Positions 8,454 to 18,044 of a DNA stretch of 43,926 bases are shown piece by piece. Position numbers and translations under genes: made by a program. Every line of letters begins with the position of its first letter. The first letter of the stretch is position 1. The notes under the pieces were generated by a model that saw only the letters and a program-made list of their open reading frames with translations, was not told the origin of the DNA and made no database searches. Source of the stretch: a virus. The DNA is taken from positions 1 to 43,926 of the IMG/VR virus record IMGVR_UViG_3300025921_000036. One strand, written 5' to 3'.

Positions 8454-8744
8454 ATGGAATACGCTACTTCTTCTGGCTCCCTCGCGGTGGGCACAAACGT
8501 CATCAAGACTACGGGCGGCGCCGTCACCGCGGTAATGCTTGTGGGCGGCTCCGCTGCCTCGACTGTCATCGTGTACGAGAGCCCGGACGGCACGGCCACC
8601 GGCACCGTCATCGCTTCCCTCTCCTGTGCAGCCAGCACCTCGGTCAACCTGCCTCTGGACGCACCCGTCGCGTGTAACAAGCAGCTCGTTGCGGTCGTTG
8701 CCGGCACTGGCGCTACGGCAGTGGTTCACTACCTCCCTCGCTAA
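8454..8744 (+). CDS. Small beta-rich virion protein
   Basis: 96 residues, Val/Ala/Thr/Ser-rich with alternating hydrophobics (AVTAVMLVGGSAASTVIVYE), predicted all-beta. AAGGAAAAA precedes the ATG. It lies between the adaptor and the large tail protein and could be a tail or head decoration protein. It has the same style as the 88-residue protein at 439 and the 136-residue one at 13552. No specific family recognised. Confidence 0.6.
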   Translation: MEYATSSGSLAVGTNVIKTTGGAVTAVMLVGGSAASTVIVYESPDGTATGTVIASLSCAASTSVNLPLDAPVACNKQLVAVVAGTGATAVVHYLPR

Positions 8745-11099
8745 ATGCAGCAGCAACAGCAAACCCCTGGCGCGAAGATATTCGCGGAGTACCTGTCCAA
8801 CAACGGCGGGCTCAACTCTGCGGACACGCCTTTTGCTGTTAGAGACGACCAGGCCACCGGCGGCTACAACTACGACTACACCAAGCTCGGCGGCTTCCAG
8901 AAAAGCCTTTGCCCGCTCGCCATCAACGCGGCGGCCGACGCCCAGCTTCGCACCCTTGGCCTCGGCCTGCGTAACACCAAGGGCTCTACCAAGAGCATCA
9001 TCCGGGCCGCCGGCACCAAGCTACAGGTGATGGATCTTGGCGGCTCCTTCACGAATCTCGCCGAAGACACGGCCGCCGCCGGCACTGACTTCCTCGCCTC
9101 TGGTTCCACGCAGCCGGTGGTGAACGCCATGTTCATCACGCCCTCCACCGACGTGCTCTGGCACGCGGGAGGCGGCATGTCCCGCCCTTATGGTGTCCTG
9201 TCCTGCCAGCAGGCGAGCAACGCCACGCTGAAGGCCCAGGGCTTGACGTTTACCGCTGTAGCCACTGACACCACGGGGAACAGCATCTCTGTTGCCTTCG
9301 TAGGCGGCGCTGCTGCCGGCAGTGAGACGGTTGCGGTGAGCGGCACGACCATCACGGTCGGCATCCAGTCAGGCACGAGCACCACGGCGCAAGTGGCGAA
9401 TGCCATCCTCTCTTCGTCCGCTGCCTCTGCCCTCGTCTCGGTCTCTTTCTCGGCATCCTCTCCTGTGTCTGTGATGTCTGCTTCGTCCCTCACGGGCGGC
9501 GGGGCTACTTACCCGGTTCAAACGCTCGTGTCGAAGAACGGCGTCGACGCCCCTACCGGCAGCCTGTCTGCGACGGAGACGACGACCAGCAACGGCCAAT
9601 GGGCCGCCGCCGGCACCTACTACTACGGTGTGGCCTACCGGAAGAAGACCACCGGCGCCCTCAGTAACGTGGCCCTCGACATCGAAGCCACTGTGACGGA
9701 CACGACTGGTGTACAGACCATATCTCTCTCCGGCCTCACCAACCTCGACGCCACTAAGTACGACGCCATCTACCTGTTCCGCAGCGCGCTCAACGGGGCT
9801 TCCGGCTTCACCGCGGGCGACCTAGTAGCAATTCTGGACCCGACTACCACCAGCTTCGTTGACCAGGGCTACGACCTTGCTGGCGCTCAGAACATTGCTC
9901 GAGCCGGTAACATCGTCCTCGATAACAGCACGCTCCCTGCCGGCACCTACAACAGCCTCGTTGCCTGGAAACGTCGCCTCGTCACCGCCTCCGGCAGCAC
10001 GGTCACTATTTCAGACATCAACAAGCCGGAGAGCTGGCCGCTCACCAACACCATCATCATCCCTTCGGGCGGCGCCATTACGGGCCTCGCTGTCGTGAGC
10101 TTCACGCCCGACGCCGTGAACACGGACGAGTTTCTGGTGGTGTTCAAAGAGTCGGAATGCTGGATCATCACCGGCACTTCGCCCGATGACTGGGCGCTCA
10201 AATACGTCGATAGCTGCGGCACCCTTAGCCAAACGCTCGCTGTCTCTGCTAGCGGGTACCTGTTCTTCGTGGACAACCGCGGCTGCTACCTCTGGGACGG
10301 CACCGGCAAGCCCATCTACATCAGCCGCCCCATCGAAGACCTGTGGGGCCAGAACGGGAAGCTGGACCGCTCCAAGCTCGCCATGGGCTCCGGCGTGTTC
10401 TTCAAGCGCCAGAACCAAATCGTGTGGTTCCTGTCGCACGACGACGTGGGCGAGCAGGTGTTTCTCCTCAAGCTTGACCTGCGCCGTACGCTGCCCCAGC
10501 TCAAGGCCATCCTCGGCGAGCGCGTCGTTGACGGCTGCTTTCTGCCCGGAAAAGTGGCTAACCCGGTGTACGCCTCGGCCTCGTTCGTCTATCCCACGGC
10601 CTCGAACCAGGAACACGTTCTCCTGACCGGCGATGGTGCCGGATACGTTTACCGCCAGTTCTACTCCACTGCCGGCGTCGGCGCGAATGACTACGACTTC
10701 TCCTACGTCACCAAGTCTCTCGACATGGGCAAGCCCAGCCTCGTCAAGCAGTTTTACCAAGTGGTGGTGTGGGTAGAGAACCTTGGCAACTGGCCCCTCA
10801 CCCTCGACTACTGGACCGAGTGGCGCGCCGGGGACACCGATTGCAACACTATCCCGCAAACCGTGAACGCGAACACGGACGGCACCATCGCGCTGTGGGA
10901 CATCGCCAAGTGGGACCAAGCCAAGTGGGACAGCTACGTCAGCAAGCCCCGCCGTCTCGTCTTCAACCTCAACGCCGCCCCGTACAACAACAACCAGGGC
11001 GAAGTGCTCAGGCTGCGCTTCCGCAACCAGAACAGTGACCAACCCATTTCTGTCTACGGCTTCGGCGTCTACTACGCCGACATGAGCAGCCGCTCCTAA
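8745..11099 (+). CDS. Tail hub/nozzle-like beta-propeller protein
   Basis: 784 residues, start immediately after the previous stop, so probably translationally coupled. It has repeated beta blades with Trp and Asp near turns (RPIEDLWGQNGKLDRSKLAM, NQIVWFLSHDDVG), as in podovirus tail stabilisation or nozzle proteins that close the portal channel. An insert at about 164-255 has Ser/Thr/Ala-rich beta sequence (TFTAVATDTTGNSISVAFVG), a type found inserted in unrelated phage structural proteins. Annotation is by order and fold pattern. Confidence 0.7.
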   Translation: MQQQQQTPGAKIFAEYLSNNGGLNSADTPFAVRDDQATGGYNYDYTKLGGFQKSLCPLAINAAADAQLRTLGLGLRNTKGSTKSIIRAAGTKLQVMDLGGSFTNLAEDTAAAGTDFLASGSTQPVVNAMFITPSTDVLWHAGGGMSRPYGVLSCQQASNATLKAQGLTFTAVATDTTGNSISVAFVGGAAAGSETVAVSGTTITVGIQSGTSTTAQVANAILSSSAASALVSVSFSASSPVSVMSASSLTGGGATYPVQTLVSKNGVDAPTGSLSATETTTSNGQWAAAGTYYYGVAYRKKTTGALSNVALDIEATVTDTTGVQTISLSGLTNLDATKYDAIYLFRSALNGASGFTAGDLVAILDPTTTSFVDQGYDLAGAQNIARAGNIVLDNSTLPAGTYNSLVAWKRRLVTASGSTVTISDINKPESWPLTNTIIIPSGGAITGLAVVSFTPDAVNTDEFLVVFKESECWIITGTSPDDWALKYVDSCGTLSQTLAVSASGYLFFVDNRGCYLWDGTGKPIYISRPIEDLWGQNGKLDRSKLAMGSGVFFKRQNQIVWFLSHDDVGEQVFLLKLDLRRTLPQLKAILGERVVDGCFLPGKVANPVYASASFVYPTASNQEHVLLTGDGAGYVYRQFYSTAGVGANDYDFSYVTKSLDMGKPSLVKQFYQVVVWVENLGNWPLTLDYWTEWRAGDTDCNTIPQTVNANTDGTIALWDIAKWDQAKWDSYVSKPRRLVFNLNAAPYNNNQGEVLRLRFRNQNSDQPISVYGFGVYYADMSSRS

Positions 11100-11110
11100 G
11101 GATATTTCCG

Positions 11111-13144
11111 ATGCCCGCTCCCTCGACATGTACTGTCTCTGGCGTCCTCTATGGACCCGGCGCCGCCGCGCTTCAAGGCGTCGTCATCAAAGCCTACATC
11201 ACGTCGGCCTTCACGGACAGCAACGGCAACTACATCCCGTCCGGTGTCATAGCTAGCACCACGAGTGCCAGTGACGGCACCTGGAGCCTCGCCGTCATCC
11301 AGACGCAGGGTCTCGGCCACTCCATCACGTTTCAGTTTGAGTACCCGCTCGGCAACAACCAAAGCCGCAGCGTAAAATACCCCGCCGTCATTCCGGCCAC
11401 TTCGACGGCCAACTTTGCCGACCTCGTGAGCCTTAGCTCCGGCACGGCCGCGCTTTCCGCGGCCCCCACTACCGACGCTCTGCCTGAAGGCGCTACCAAC
11501 CTCTACTACACCGACGCTCGTGCTCGAGCCGCGCTCAGTGCTTCGTCCCCACTCACGTACGACAGCTCTACCGGCGTGCTGTCGATGCCTAGTCTCAACA
11601 CGGACAACGTCACCGAAGGCTCCAACCTCTATTTCACTGATGCCCGCGCTGACGCCCGTATTTCTGCACAAAGAGGCGCAGCGAGTGGCGTTGCTTCCCT
11701 CGACTCCGGGGGCAAGGTTCCGCTGACTCAGCTCCCTGCTTCGCTCATGGAGTACCAGGGAACGTGGGACGCGTCGACGAACAGCCCGACGTTGGCTGAC
11801 GGAACCGGCACCTCCGGCTTCTTCTACCGAGTGAACGTCGCCGGCACCCAAGACCTTGGCAGCGGCTCGCAGACTTTCGTTGTCGGCGACTGGGTCATGT
11901 ACAACGGCACCGTTTGGCAACTTGCCCACGCCGGAGCCGATCTTGTCATCTCAGTCGCCGGTAAGACTGGCGCCGTCACGCTCTCGGCGTCGGACGTCGG
12001 TGCTCTGGCCACGTCGAACAATCTGTCTGATCTAGCCAGCGCGTCGTCTGCTCGCTCCAACTTGGGGCTCGGCACTATTGCGACTAAAGCGGCCACCTCC
12101 GGCAGCGCGGTTCAGAAGGCTGATGGCTCTGGTGGTCTGACCGCTGCCACGGCCGGCACGGATTACCAAGTGCCTATTACGTCTGGAGACGGCACAACGT
12201 CAGGTGGAGAGCTTACGCTAGCGACCGTCAACAGCGACGTAGGAAGCTTCACTAATGCAAGTGTCACAGTCGATGCAAAAGGTAGAGTAACGGCGGCAAG
12301 CAGTGGGACCGGAAGTGCCACTGTAGTACCAACAGTTCAAAAATTCACGGCGACGGGCACAACCGTTGGCTATGTTTTTACTGTGACAAGCGCTAACGCT
12401 ACATCTGGCGCAACGTACACTAACAACAGCAATACCTACACCGTTGTAGGAACCATCTCCTCAGGAACCGTTCTTTTCTGTACTGGTACTAGCGCGCCTA
12501 CAAGTAGCGGCACGTTGACAAAAGCGAGCGGCACCGGAGATGCAACGATCACGTTTTCCGCTACACAAGCGCTTGCTACTTATACCCGCCCGACTGGTCC
12601 TACGCCTGCGTACCTCCGCGTTCGCATGGCTGGTGGTGGTGGTGGTGGTGGTGACTCCGCTTCAAACGGAGTTAGCGGTCTGCAATCTGTGTTCGGCACC
12701 AATATGCTCCTCGCAGGTGGAGGATCAAATGGTGGAAACGGCGGCGATCATGGTGGCGCTGGTGGCACCGCAACTGTTATCGGTCTGACCAATTATTTAA
12801 CCGTTGCAGGGACAACTGGCTACGGTGGCGGCGAGACTAACAGCGGAAATACGGCCGGTGGCCCTGGTGGCTCGACGCCGTTTTTCGGCGGCGGCGGATC
12901 GGTTGGACCCGCTTGGCAAGGCTTTGCTGGCACAGCAAACACTGGATCAGGTGGCGGCGGCGGGTATAGGTCCAACGGCTATCCTGGCGGCGGCGGTGGG
13001 TCCGGCGCATACATCGAAGCAATTATTCCGAGTCCAGCATCAACTTACTACTACTCAATTGGAACTGGTGGCGCGGGCGCTAGCGGCGGTTCCGGCGGCG
13101 GTGCTGGTGCAGACGGTATTATTATTGTCGAAGAAATATACTAA
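11111..13144 (+). CDS. Tail fibre with glycine-rich receptor-binding tip
   Basis: 677 residues. N-terminus (about 1-120) is a beta-rich attachment-like domain. The middle has fibre repeats (ALPEGATNLYYTDARARAAL; NVTEGSNLYFTDARADARIS), the latter motif common in phage side fibres, and a TGAVTLSASDVGALA segment. The last 160 residues are poly-Gly motifs of the GGGGGG and GGAGG type, like the polyglycine II tips of the gp38 adhesins of T4-like phages. From about 12230 the DNA is visibly less GC-rich and uses other codons, suggesting the tip was exchanged recently. AAGGA overlaps the previous stop. Confidence 0.85.
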   Translation: MPAPSTCTVSGVLYGPGAAALQGVVIKAYITSAFTDSNGNYIPSGVIASTTSASDGTWSLAVIQTQGLGHSITFQFEYPLGNNQSRSVKYPAVIPATSTANFADLVSLSSGTAALSAAPTTDALPEGATNLYYTDARARAALSASSPLTYDSSTGVLSMPSLNTDNVTEGSNLYFTDARADARISAQRGAASGVASLDSGGKVPLTQLPASLMEYQGTWDASTNSPTLADGTGTSGFFYRVNVAGTQDLGSGSQTFVVGDWVMYNGTVWQLAHAGADLVISVAGKTGAVTLSASDVGALATSNNLSDLASASSARSNLGLGTIATKAATSGSAVQKADGSGGLTAATAGTDYQVPITSGDGTTSGGELTLATVNSDVGSFTNASVTVDAKGRVTAASSGTGSATVVPTVQKFTATGTTVGYVFTVTSANATSGATYTNNSNTYTVVGTISSGTVLFCTGTSAPTSSGTLTKASGTGDATITFSATQALATYTRPTGPTPAYLRVRMAGGGGGGGDSASNGVSGLQSVFGTNMLLAGGGSNGGNGGDHGGAGGTATVIGLTNYLTVAGTTGYGGGETNSGNTAGGPGGSTPFFGGGGSVGPAWQGFAGTANTGSGGGGGYRSNGYPGGGGGSGAYIEAIIPSPASTYYYSIGTGGAGASGGSGGGAGADGIIIVEEIY

Positions 13145-13155
13145 GGAAGCAACTA

Positions 13156-13542
13156 ATGCCTCTACTTGTCTACTCCTACCCCGACTTCACCGCTAACACC
13201 GTCATCGCCTCAGCGCAGGTGAACGCGAAGTACAACGACATCAAAACTCTGCTTAACACGACGGGGCTCGATGACGCCAACGTACAAGACGCAGGTCTCA
13301 CCAGGTCATCCAAGCTGAAGGCCGGAACGGCCAACTACGTCGTCATCAACGGAGCAGATGGCAAGATGAGCGAAGAAGCTGCGCTGTCCCCAGCTCGCGG
13401 CGGCCTCGGCATCAGCATGTCTCTCTCCATTAGCAACGCCGGAATGGTGCCGCAAGTGGACCCCACTGGCACCACGTTCGTTCTCTCCACCCCTCCCGAA
13501 AGCCCCGGCTCCAGGCTCTACAACTACAACCGCTTCGTCTAA
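13156..13542 (+). CDS. Short fibre-associated protein
   Basis: 128 residues with a binding site AAGGAAG. The N-terminus VYSYPDFTANTVIASAQVNA and the ARGGLGISMS loop resemble the start regions of phage tail proteins that begin with TANTVI. It lies between two glycine-rich fibre genes. It could be a fibre chaperone or a second fibre chain. No firm family. Confidence 0.55.
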   Translation: MPLLVYSYPDFTANTVIASAQVNAKYNDIKTLLNTTGLDDANVQDAGLTRSSKLKAGTANYVVINGADGKMSEEAALSPARGGLGISMSLSISNAGMVPQVDPTGTTFVLSTPPESPGSRLYNYNRFV

Positions 13543-13551
13543 GGAACTCTC

Positions 13552-13962
13552 ATGTCCATCAACACCACCCCTATCTTTGTCGGTACCCCGCATGCCTCTT
13601 GGGTAACCACCGGCACGAGTGCCAACACCAACCTCGACGGCACTGGCACCGTTGCCACTGCGTTCACCGCTGGTACGAACGGCTCACGTATCGAGAAAGT
13701 AATTCTCCAGCACCTCGGCAGCAACACTGACACGGTAATCCGCCTGTTCGTGAACAACGGAAGCAGCAACACGACCGCGACGAACAACTCTCTCGTGTAC
13801 GAAGTGGCTCTCGTTGCCAACTCTCTGTCCCAGACCGCGGCGTCCACTCGTGTGGAAGTGGCGCTCGATATGGTTCTCCCTCCCGGGTACAAGCTTAATT
13901 GCACCACGGGCACGGCCATTGCCGCTGGCGTCCAAGTGACCGCGGTTGGCGGAGACTACTAA
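13552..13962 (+). CDS. Beta-rich fibre-region protein
   Basis: 136 residues, Thr/Asn/Gly/Val-rich, predicted beta-sandwich (TDTVIRLFVNNGSSNTTATN; EVALDMVLPPGYKLNCTTG). AAGGAA seven bases before ATG. The stop overlaps the ATG of the following glycine-rich protein (TAATG). Likely a virion surface protein. Its place suggests a fibre base or an adhesin partner. Function not known. Confidence 0.6.
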   Translation: MSINTTPIFVGTPHASWVTTGTSANTNLDGTGTVATAFTAGTNGSRIEKVILQHLGSNTDTVIRLFVNNGSSNTTATNNSLVYEVALVANSLSQTAASTRVEVALDMVLPPGYKLNCTTGTAIAAGVQVTAVGGDY

Positions 13963-14684
13963 TGAGCGGCGCGTCGGGCTACGGCCTTCCTCACAAGAAG
14001 GACAGCATTTCTGTCAGAGTGCGGTACACGTCCAACGGCGTGTTTAACCTCCCGCCTGAAGCTGACGCCATCGTCTACATCGGTGGTTGCGGCGGAGGTG
14101 GAGGCGGCGGCGTAGGCACCAACAGCAGCACGGGCGGCGGTGGGGGCGGAGGCGGCGGATCTGGTTATCCGCTTGCCCGTCTCGACATGTCAACTCTTCG
14201 CCAAAAGCGTCTCGACATCGTCGTCGGGGCAGCCGGTGCGGGTGGCACAGCCAGTGGCAGCGACGGCGGGGACAGCACGGTGTCTTCTGACGGCACGGTG
14301 GTTGTCAAATTCAGTGGTGGCAAGGGCGGCGGCGGGGGCTCTGGCTCTACCGCTGGATCTGGAGGCGCAGCTCGAGGCGCGTTTGCCACCGCAGGTGGAG
14401 CAGGTGGCGCCGGCAGCAGTGGCGGCGGTACCAATGGTTCGGCGGCTGCTGATAGTCCGTACAACGCTGTTTACGTGGGCGGAGCTGCCAGCAACGCAGC
14501 GACCAACGCCGGTGGTGGCGGGGGCGGCGGAGCCGGGTACGAAGGCTCAGGCGGCGATGCTGACTCTGGCGTGGGCAAAGGATACGGAGCGGGCGGCGGT
14601 GGACGTCGCGCAAACGTGGGCGGAACCGCGGGCTCCGGCGCTCCTGGCGTCGTAGACATTTTTTACTTCATTAATCGAGACTAA
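13962..14684 (+). CDS. Second glycine-rich adhesin-type protein
   Basis: 240 residues from the ATG overlapping the previous stop. About 60-235 is dominated by Gly tracts separated by short variable loops (GGCGGGGGGG; YGAGGGGRR), the polyglycine II pattern of phage receptor-binding tips. The N-terminal 45 residues (VRVRYTSNGVFNLPPEADAI) look like an attachment beta domain. Together with 11111-13144 the phage carries two such tips, which may give two receptor specificities or act as adhesin and fibre pair. Confidence 0.75.
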   Translation: MSGASGYGLPHKKDSISVRVRYTSNGVFNLPPEADAIVYIGGCGGGGGGGVGTNSSTGGGGGGGGGSGYPLARLDMSTLRQKRLDIVVGAAGAGGTASGSDGGDSTVSSDGTVVVKFSGGKGGGGGSGSTAGSGGAARGAFATAGGAGGAGSSGGGTNGSAAADSPYNAVYVGGAASNAATNAGGGGGGGAGYEGSGGDADSGVGKGYGAGGGGRRANVGGTAGSGAPGVVDIFYFINRD

Positions 14685-14689
14685 CGACT

Positions 14690-15679
14690 ATGTCATTTCT
14701 TTCTGGACCGGCAAGCCTCCTGGGCATTGGCCCCCAATACGGCGACTACTACCAAAATGGCAACCTAAACAACGCAGGCACGCAAAGCTTGTCAGCGATG
14801 CTGGATGCTGCGCGCTCCGGTAAGGTAAACACCGCAGGCCAAGGGCTCGTCAATGGCGGCTCTCTGGCAGACGCCCTCAAGGGCCTCAACGCCGACGAAA
14901 GCGCCGGTCTAGCTGCGAGCCCTATCTACGGGCAATCGGTGGCGCAGAACGAGGTACTGAACGACCCCGTGCTCGCGGGCCTCTTCGGCAAAGACGGACA
15001 GCTCGCTGGTGCTGAGAAACAAGCAAACGATCTGTCCAGCCAAGGGTTCAAGCTCCAGCCTCAAGACGTCGAAGCCTACGGGCAAGCCTCCGGAAACATC
15101 GCCCGCATGTTCGGGCAGAACGAGCAGAGCTTGTCTCAGGCTCTCGGCGACCGCGGCCTGGCTGCCGGCGGATCTGGCGCGGGCTCCGCGGCGTTCTCTG
15201 GCCTCATGGGCAACAAGAACGAGCAGCTCGGTCAGATGCAGATGCAGATTGCCAACCAGCGCATGAACAACACCATGCAACGTCTCCAGCAGACGCGCAA
15301 CTACATCAGCCAGCTTGGTGGTTTGGGCCAAAACGCAGAACAAAGTGCGTTCAACAACAACCTCAACGCCAACAACCAGCGCACCAACCAGGCCAACGAC
15401 CTGTCAGCCGCTGAACGCGGAGATTACGTGACGGCAGAAGGCGCCAAGCAAAAGAGCATGGAGAGCCAACAAGGTGCTCAGTCCCAAAACCTCGGCGATG
15501 CTATTTCTAGCGGTCTCTATCAAGGTGTTGAAGCTCAAGCGGGTGCTGGTACGGCCGGGTTATTCGGCTCCAAGACCAACAAGAAAAATGTTGCTGGTGG
15601 AAGCAGTTCCGGTGGGGCTATGGCTGGAGGCGCTGGAGATCCCAGCAGCGTCGCCAGTCTCGCCGCGATGATGGCTTAA
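14690..15679 (+). CDS. Internal or ejection protein I
   Basis: 329 residues, rich in Ala, Gly, Gln, Asn. Long helical stretches with Gln and Met (GQMQMQIANQRMNNTMQRLQ) and no cysteine-rich or catalytic motif. In podoviruses the genes after the fibres or the tail hub often encode internal virion proteins that leave the capsid with DNA and form a conduit through the envelope. The following two genes have the same low-complexity style. Assignment is by composition and position. Ribosome site is weak. Confidence 0.55.
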   Translation: MSFLSGPASLLGIGPQYGDYYQNGNLNNAGTQSLSAMLDAARSGKVNTAGQGLVNGGSLADALKGLNADESAGLAASPIYGQSVAQNEVLNDPVLAGLFGKDGQLAGAEKQANDLSSQGFKLQPQDVEAYGQASGNIARMFGQNEQSLSQALGDRGLAAGGSGAGSAAFSGLMGNKNEQLGQMQMQIANQRMNNTMQRLQQTRNYISQLGGLGQNAEQSAFNNNLNANNQRTNQANDLSAAERGDYVTAEGAKQKSMESQQGAQSQNLGDAISSGLYQGVEAQAGAGTAGLFGSKTNKKNVAGGSSSGGAMAGGAGDPSSVASLAAMMA

Positions 15680-15687
15680 GGAGACAC

Positions 15688-16710
15688 ATGCCTATCTTAC
15701 GAAAAGACCTACCCGCGATGGACAAAGGCGCCAGTGCTTTGGCGCAGCTCATCTTAGGAAATAAGTATACACAGGAACAAAACCAGCAGCAGAGCGACCT
15801 GACCACCGATCGCGCGAAAGCCAAAGCTGACATCGACGTCGCGGCCAAGAACAAAGAGCAGCAGAACGCTGTCGACACCATCAAGGGAATGCAAGATCAA
15901 GGTATGGTGAACGACGGCGGCGGCGCCACTGTGAACGGTGTTGGCATCTCGAGGGGGTACAACCCCTACCAGATCGCGCACATGCAGCAAGGCCAGCAGA
16001 TGCACGAAATGGAAGCTCTCGGCAAAGCGGCCAAGCAATCCATCGCTCAGCCTCAGCAAGACCTGGAAACTGCCGACATGATTCACCGTCTCGCGGAGAA
16101 CCCCTCGAGCGTCGACATGGGCACGATGCAGGTCATGAAAGCGCGTCTCGCTCTCGGCGGCCAGGGTGGGCGAGCCATCAGCTCGGCTCTGCACGCCATG
16201 GGCATGGACGATCGTACCATCAACGGCGATGCGCAAGGCTGGGCCAACTTCTTCACCGGCAACACCACCGTCAAGCAGACGCCCCAGCAAATCGACGCCA
16301 TCCAGCAAGGTGCGTTCAAGCTAGGTGACGACGCCGCGGACCGCTACCAGCGAGCCAAGCAGCAGTTTGCTCAGCAAGCGCCGATGTACGCACCCAGCAT
16401 GGCCGCGGGTGGCGGGCTCGGCAACGCCATCAATTCTTTCACGTCACCGGCCGACCAGCTCGCCGCTACCCACGCTCAGCGCAAGGCTCAGTACACGAAG
16501 CAAGCAGCCGCCGCTGGACAACCTTCTGGTCTCTCTGGTGGCGCGGCCTTTAAGCAGCCGCAAGGCATCGCTGACGGGCTAAAGTCTCTGCTGTTCGGCG
16601 CCCCCCAGGCGGCTCCGTCCCCCGCTCCCGCTGCCGGGGGAAATGACCTGCAAGCAGCCGCCGCTGCGGAAATTGCCCGGCGAGCCGCGGCCAAGAAGGA
16701 ACAGCAGTAA
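15688..16710 (+). CDS. Internal or ejection protein II
   Basis: 340 residues with strong AAGGAGA site. Coiled, Gln-rich N-terminal half (about 20-75), a central helical domain (about 110-215) and Ala/Gly/Pro-rich linkers near the end. No membrane segment apparent. Overlaps the next ATG by one base. Likely part of the ejection apparatus with neighbours. Not recognised as a specific family. Confidence 0.55.
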   Translation: MPILRKDLPAMDKGASALAQLILGNKYTQEQNQQQSDLTTDRAKAKADIDVAAKNKEQQNAVDTIKGMQDQGMVNDGGGATVNGVGISRGYNPYQIAHMQQGQQMHEMEALGKAAKQSIAQPQQDLETADMIHRLAENPSSVDMGTMQVMKARLALGGQGGRAISSALHAMGMDDRTINGDAQGWANFFTGNTTVKQTPQQIDAIQQGAFKLGDDAADRYQRAKQQFAQQAPMYAPSMAAGGGLGNAINSFTSPADQLAATHAQRKAQYTKQAAAAGQPSGLSGGAAFKQPQGIADGLKSLLFGAPQAAPSPAPAAGGNDLQAAAAAEIARRAAAKKEQQ

Positions 16711-18044
16711 TGCCCGATCTGTCGAAACTCTCTGACGAAGACCTCGCTGCGCTTCAATCTGGCGATATGAGCAAGATGAGCGACGAAGGCTTGTCCCATA
16801 TCTCTGGGCAACCTGCGATGCCCGACGAGCCTAGCCTGCGTGGTGGCTCCGTGCGCGGCCTCATCGACCTTGTACGCCCCGGTTTCACCTCTGGTGTCGG
16901 ACATGGTGCCGTGAAGGAAGCTTCCCTCGGTAACGTGGACCCGTCTGCGGCGTCGGACGACCCAGTCGGACAAGCGGTGGGAAAGTACGGTACCAAGGGC
17001 GCGATGATGGTGGAAACGGGCGGCCTTGCCGCTGCTCCTGCCACTGTGGGTGGGCGTATCGCTGCTGGCGCAGCTCTCAACGGGGCTGAGGGTGCCTTGC
17101 AGAAGCCCGAAGGCGACGACACGCTCGGCGAACGGGCCAAGAACGGCGGCGTCAGTGCGCTCCTCGGCGGTCTGCTCACGGCCGGCGGAGAAGGCCTCAT
17201 GAAGCTACTTGGCAAAGGCGCCAAGGTAGCCTCTGACATCCGTGACGTCAAAAGCGGACAGATGGCCAACCGCGCGGCGCAGGCCATTGACGATGCCGGT
17301 ACAGCCATCAACGAGCAGCAGGTTGCGCCCAGGCGCGCTCAGCTCGAGGAGCTTGTAAAAGGACGTACTTATTCCGTCAACCCCGACCGAGTTAAGCCGG
17401 TGTTTCCTCGTCTCGGCCAGTCGATGCAAGAAGGACTCGCTGCTGACGCAGCACCACAGGGCTTGGACATTGCCGGCGGTCCTGACGCCACAGCTCCCGC
17501 CCGCACAGACCTATCCGGTGCCCGTGCTCTGCGCTTAAAGCGCGCCGCTGACTCCGTAGCCGACTGGAGCGGGTCGAAGCCGTTCGACGCCTCCGCCACG
17601 GCTCGTGGAGAAGACGCCGAAGCTCTCGCCAACATCCTGCGCCGGCAGATGAACGTTGACCCTGAGGTAGACGCCCTCAACAAAGGGATGCAAGAAAACC
17701 TCAACCTCAAGCAAGCCCTTATGTCGCGCGAAGGCACGAGCCCGATCGAAACGCTTACCGCCAAGCCCGGTACCAGCCGGGGCTCTATCGTAGATCTGGC
17801 AGACAAAGCTGCCGGCACCAAGCTCCGCGCGCTAGGCGACGACATCGACACGGCTCGCAGCCTCCTTCTTGACCCGAAGAAGCTCGCGCACCCTCTATCG
17901 GCGCCTGGCGAAATCCTGCGCTCCGGTGGACGTGGAGCGGTGGAAGCCGCGGCGCTGGCAAACGCCGCCGCGAAGAAGGTGCCGGTGTCGAAAGAAGCTC
18001 TCATCAACCTGCTCAGCACTGGAGGCGGCGGTGGACGCAATTAA
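16710..18044 (+). CDS. Internal or ejection protein III
   Basis: 444 residues. About 90-115 and 130-155 are Ala/Gly-rich, weakly hydrophobic helices (GGLAAAPATVGGRIAAGAAL), of the amphipathic kind seen in proteins that insert into the host envelope during ejection. C-terminal half is charged and helical with an Arg/Lys/Ala-rich pattern. It ends 13 bp inside the next gene, which starts at GTG 18031 in another frame. The function is inferred from position after fibres and before the holin. Confidence 0.55.
   Translation: MPDLSKLSDEDLAALQSGDMSKMSDEGLSHISGQPAMPDEPSLRGGSVRGLIDLVRPGFTSGVGHGAVKEASLGNVDPSAASDDPVGQAVGKYGTKGAMMVETGGLAAAPATVGGRIAAGAALNGAEGALQKPEGDDTLGERAKNGGVSALLGGLLTAGGEGLMKLLGKGAKVASDIRDVKSGQMANRAAQAIDDAGTAINEQQVAPRRAQLEELVKGRTYSVNPDRVKPVFPRLGQSMQEGLAADAAPQGLDIAGGPDATAPARTDLSGARALRLKRAADSVADWSGSKPFDASATARGEDAEALANILRRQMNVDPEVDALNKGMQENLNLKQALMSREGTSPIETLTAKPGTSRGSIVDLADKAAGTKLRALGDDIDTARSLLLDPKKLAHPLSAPGEILRSGGRGAVEAAALANAAAKKVPVSKEALINLLSTGGGGGRN

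Noticed and set aside
10011-11129. 372-codon minus-strand ORF
   Set aside because: Antisense to the tail propeller gene, shadow of GC-rich codons with no motif.
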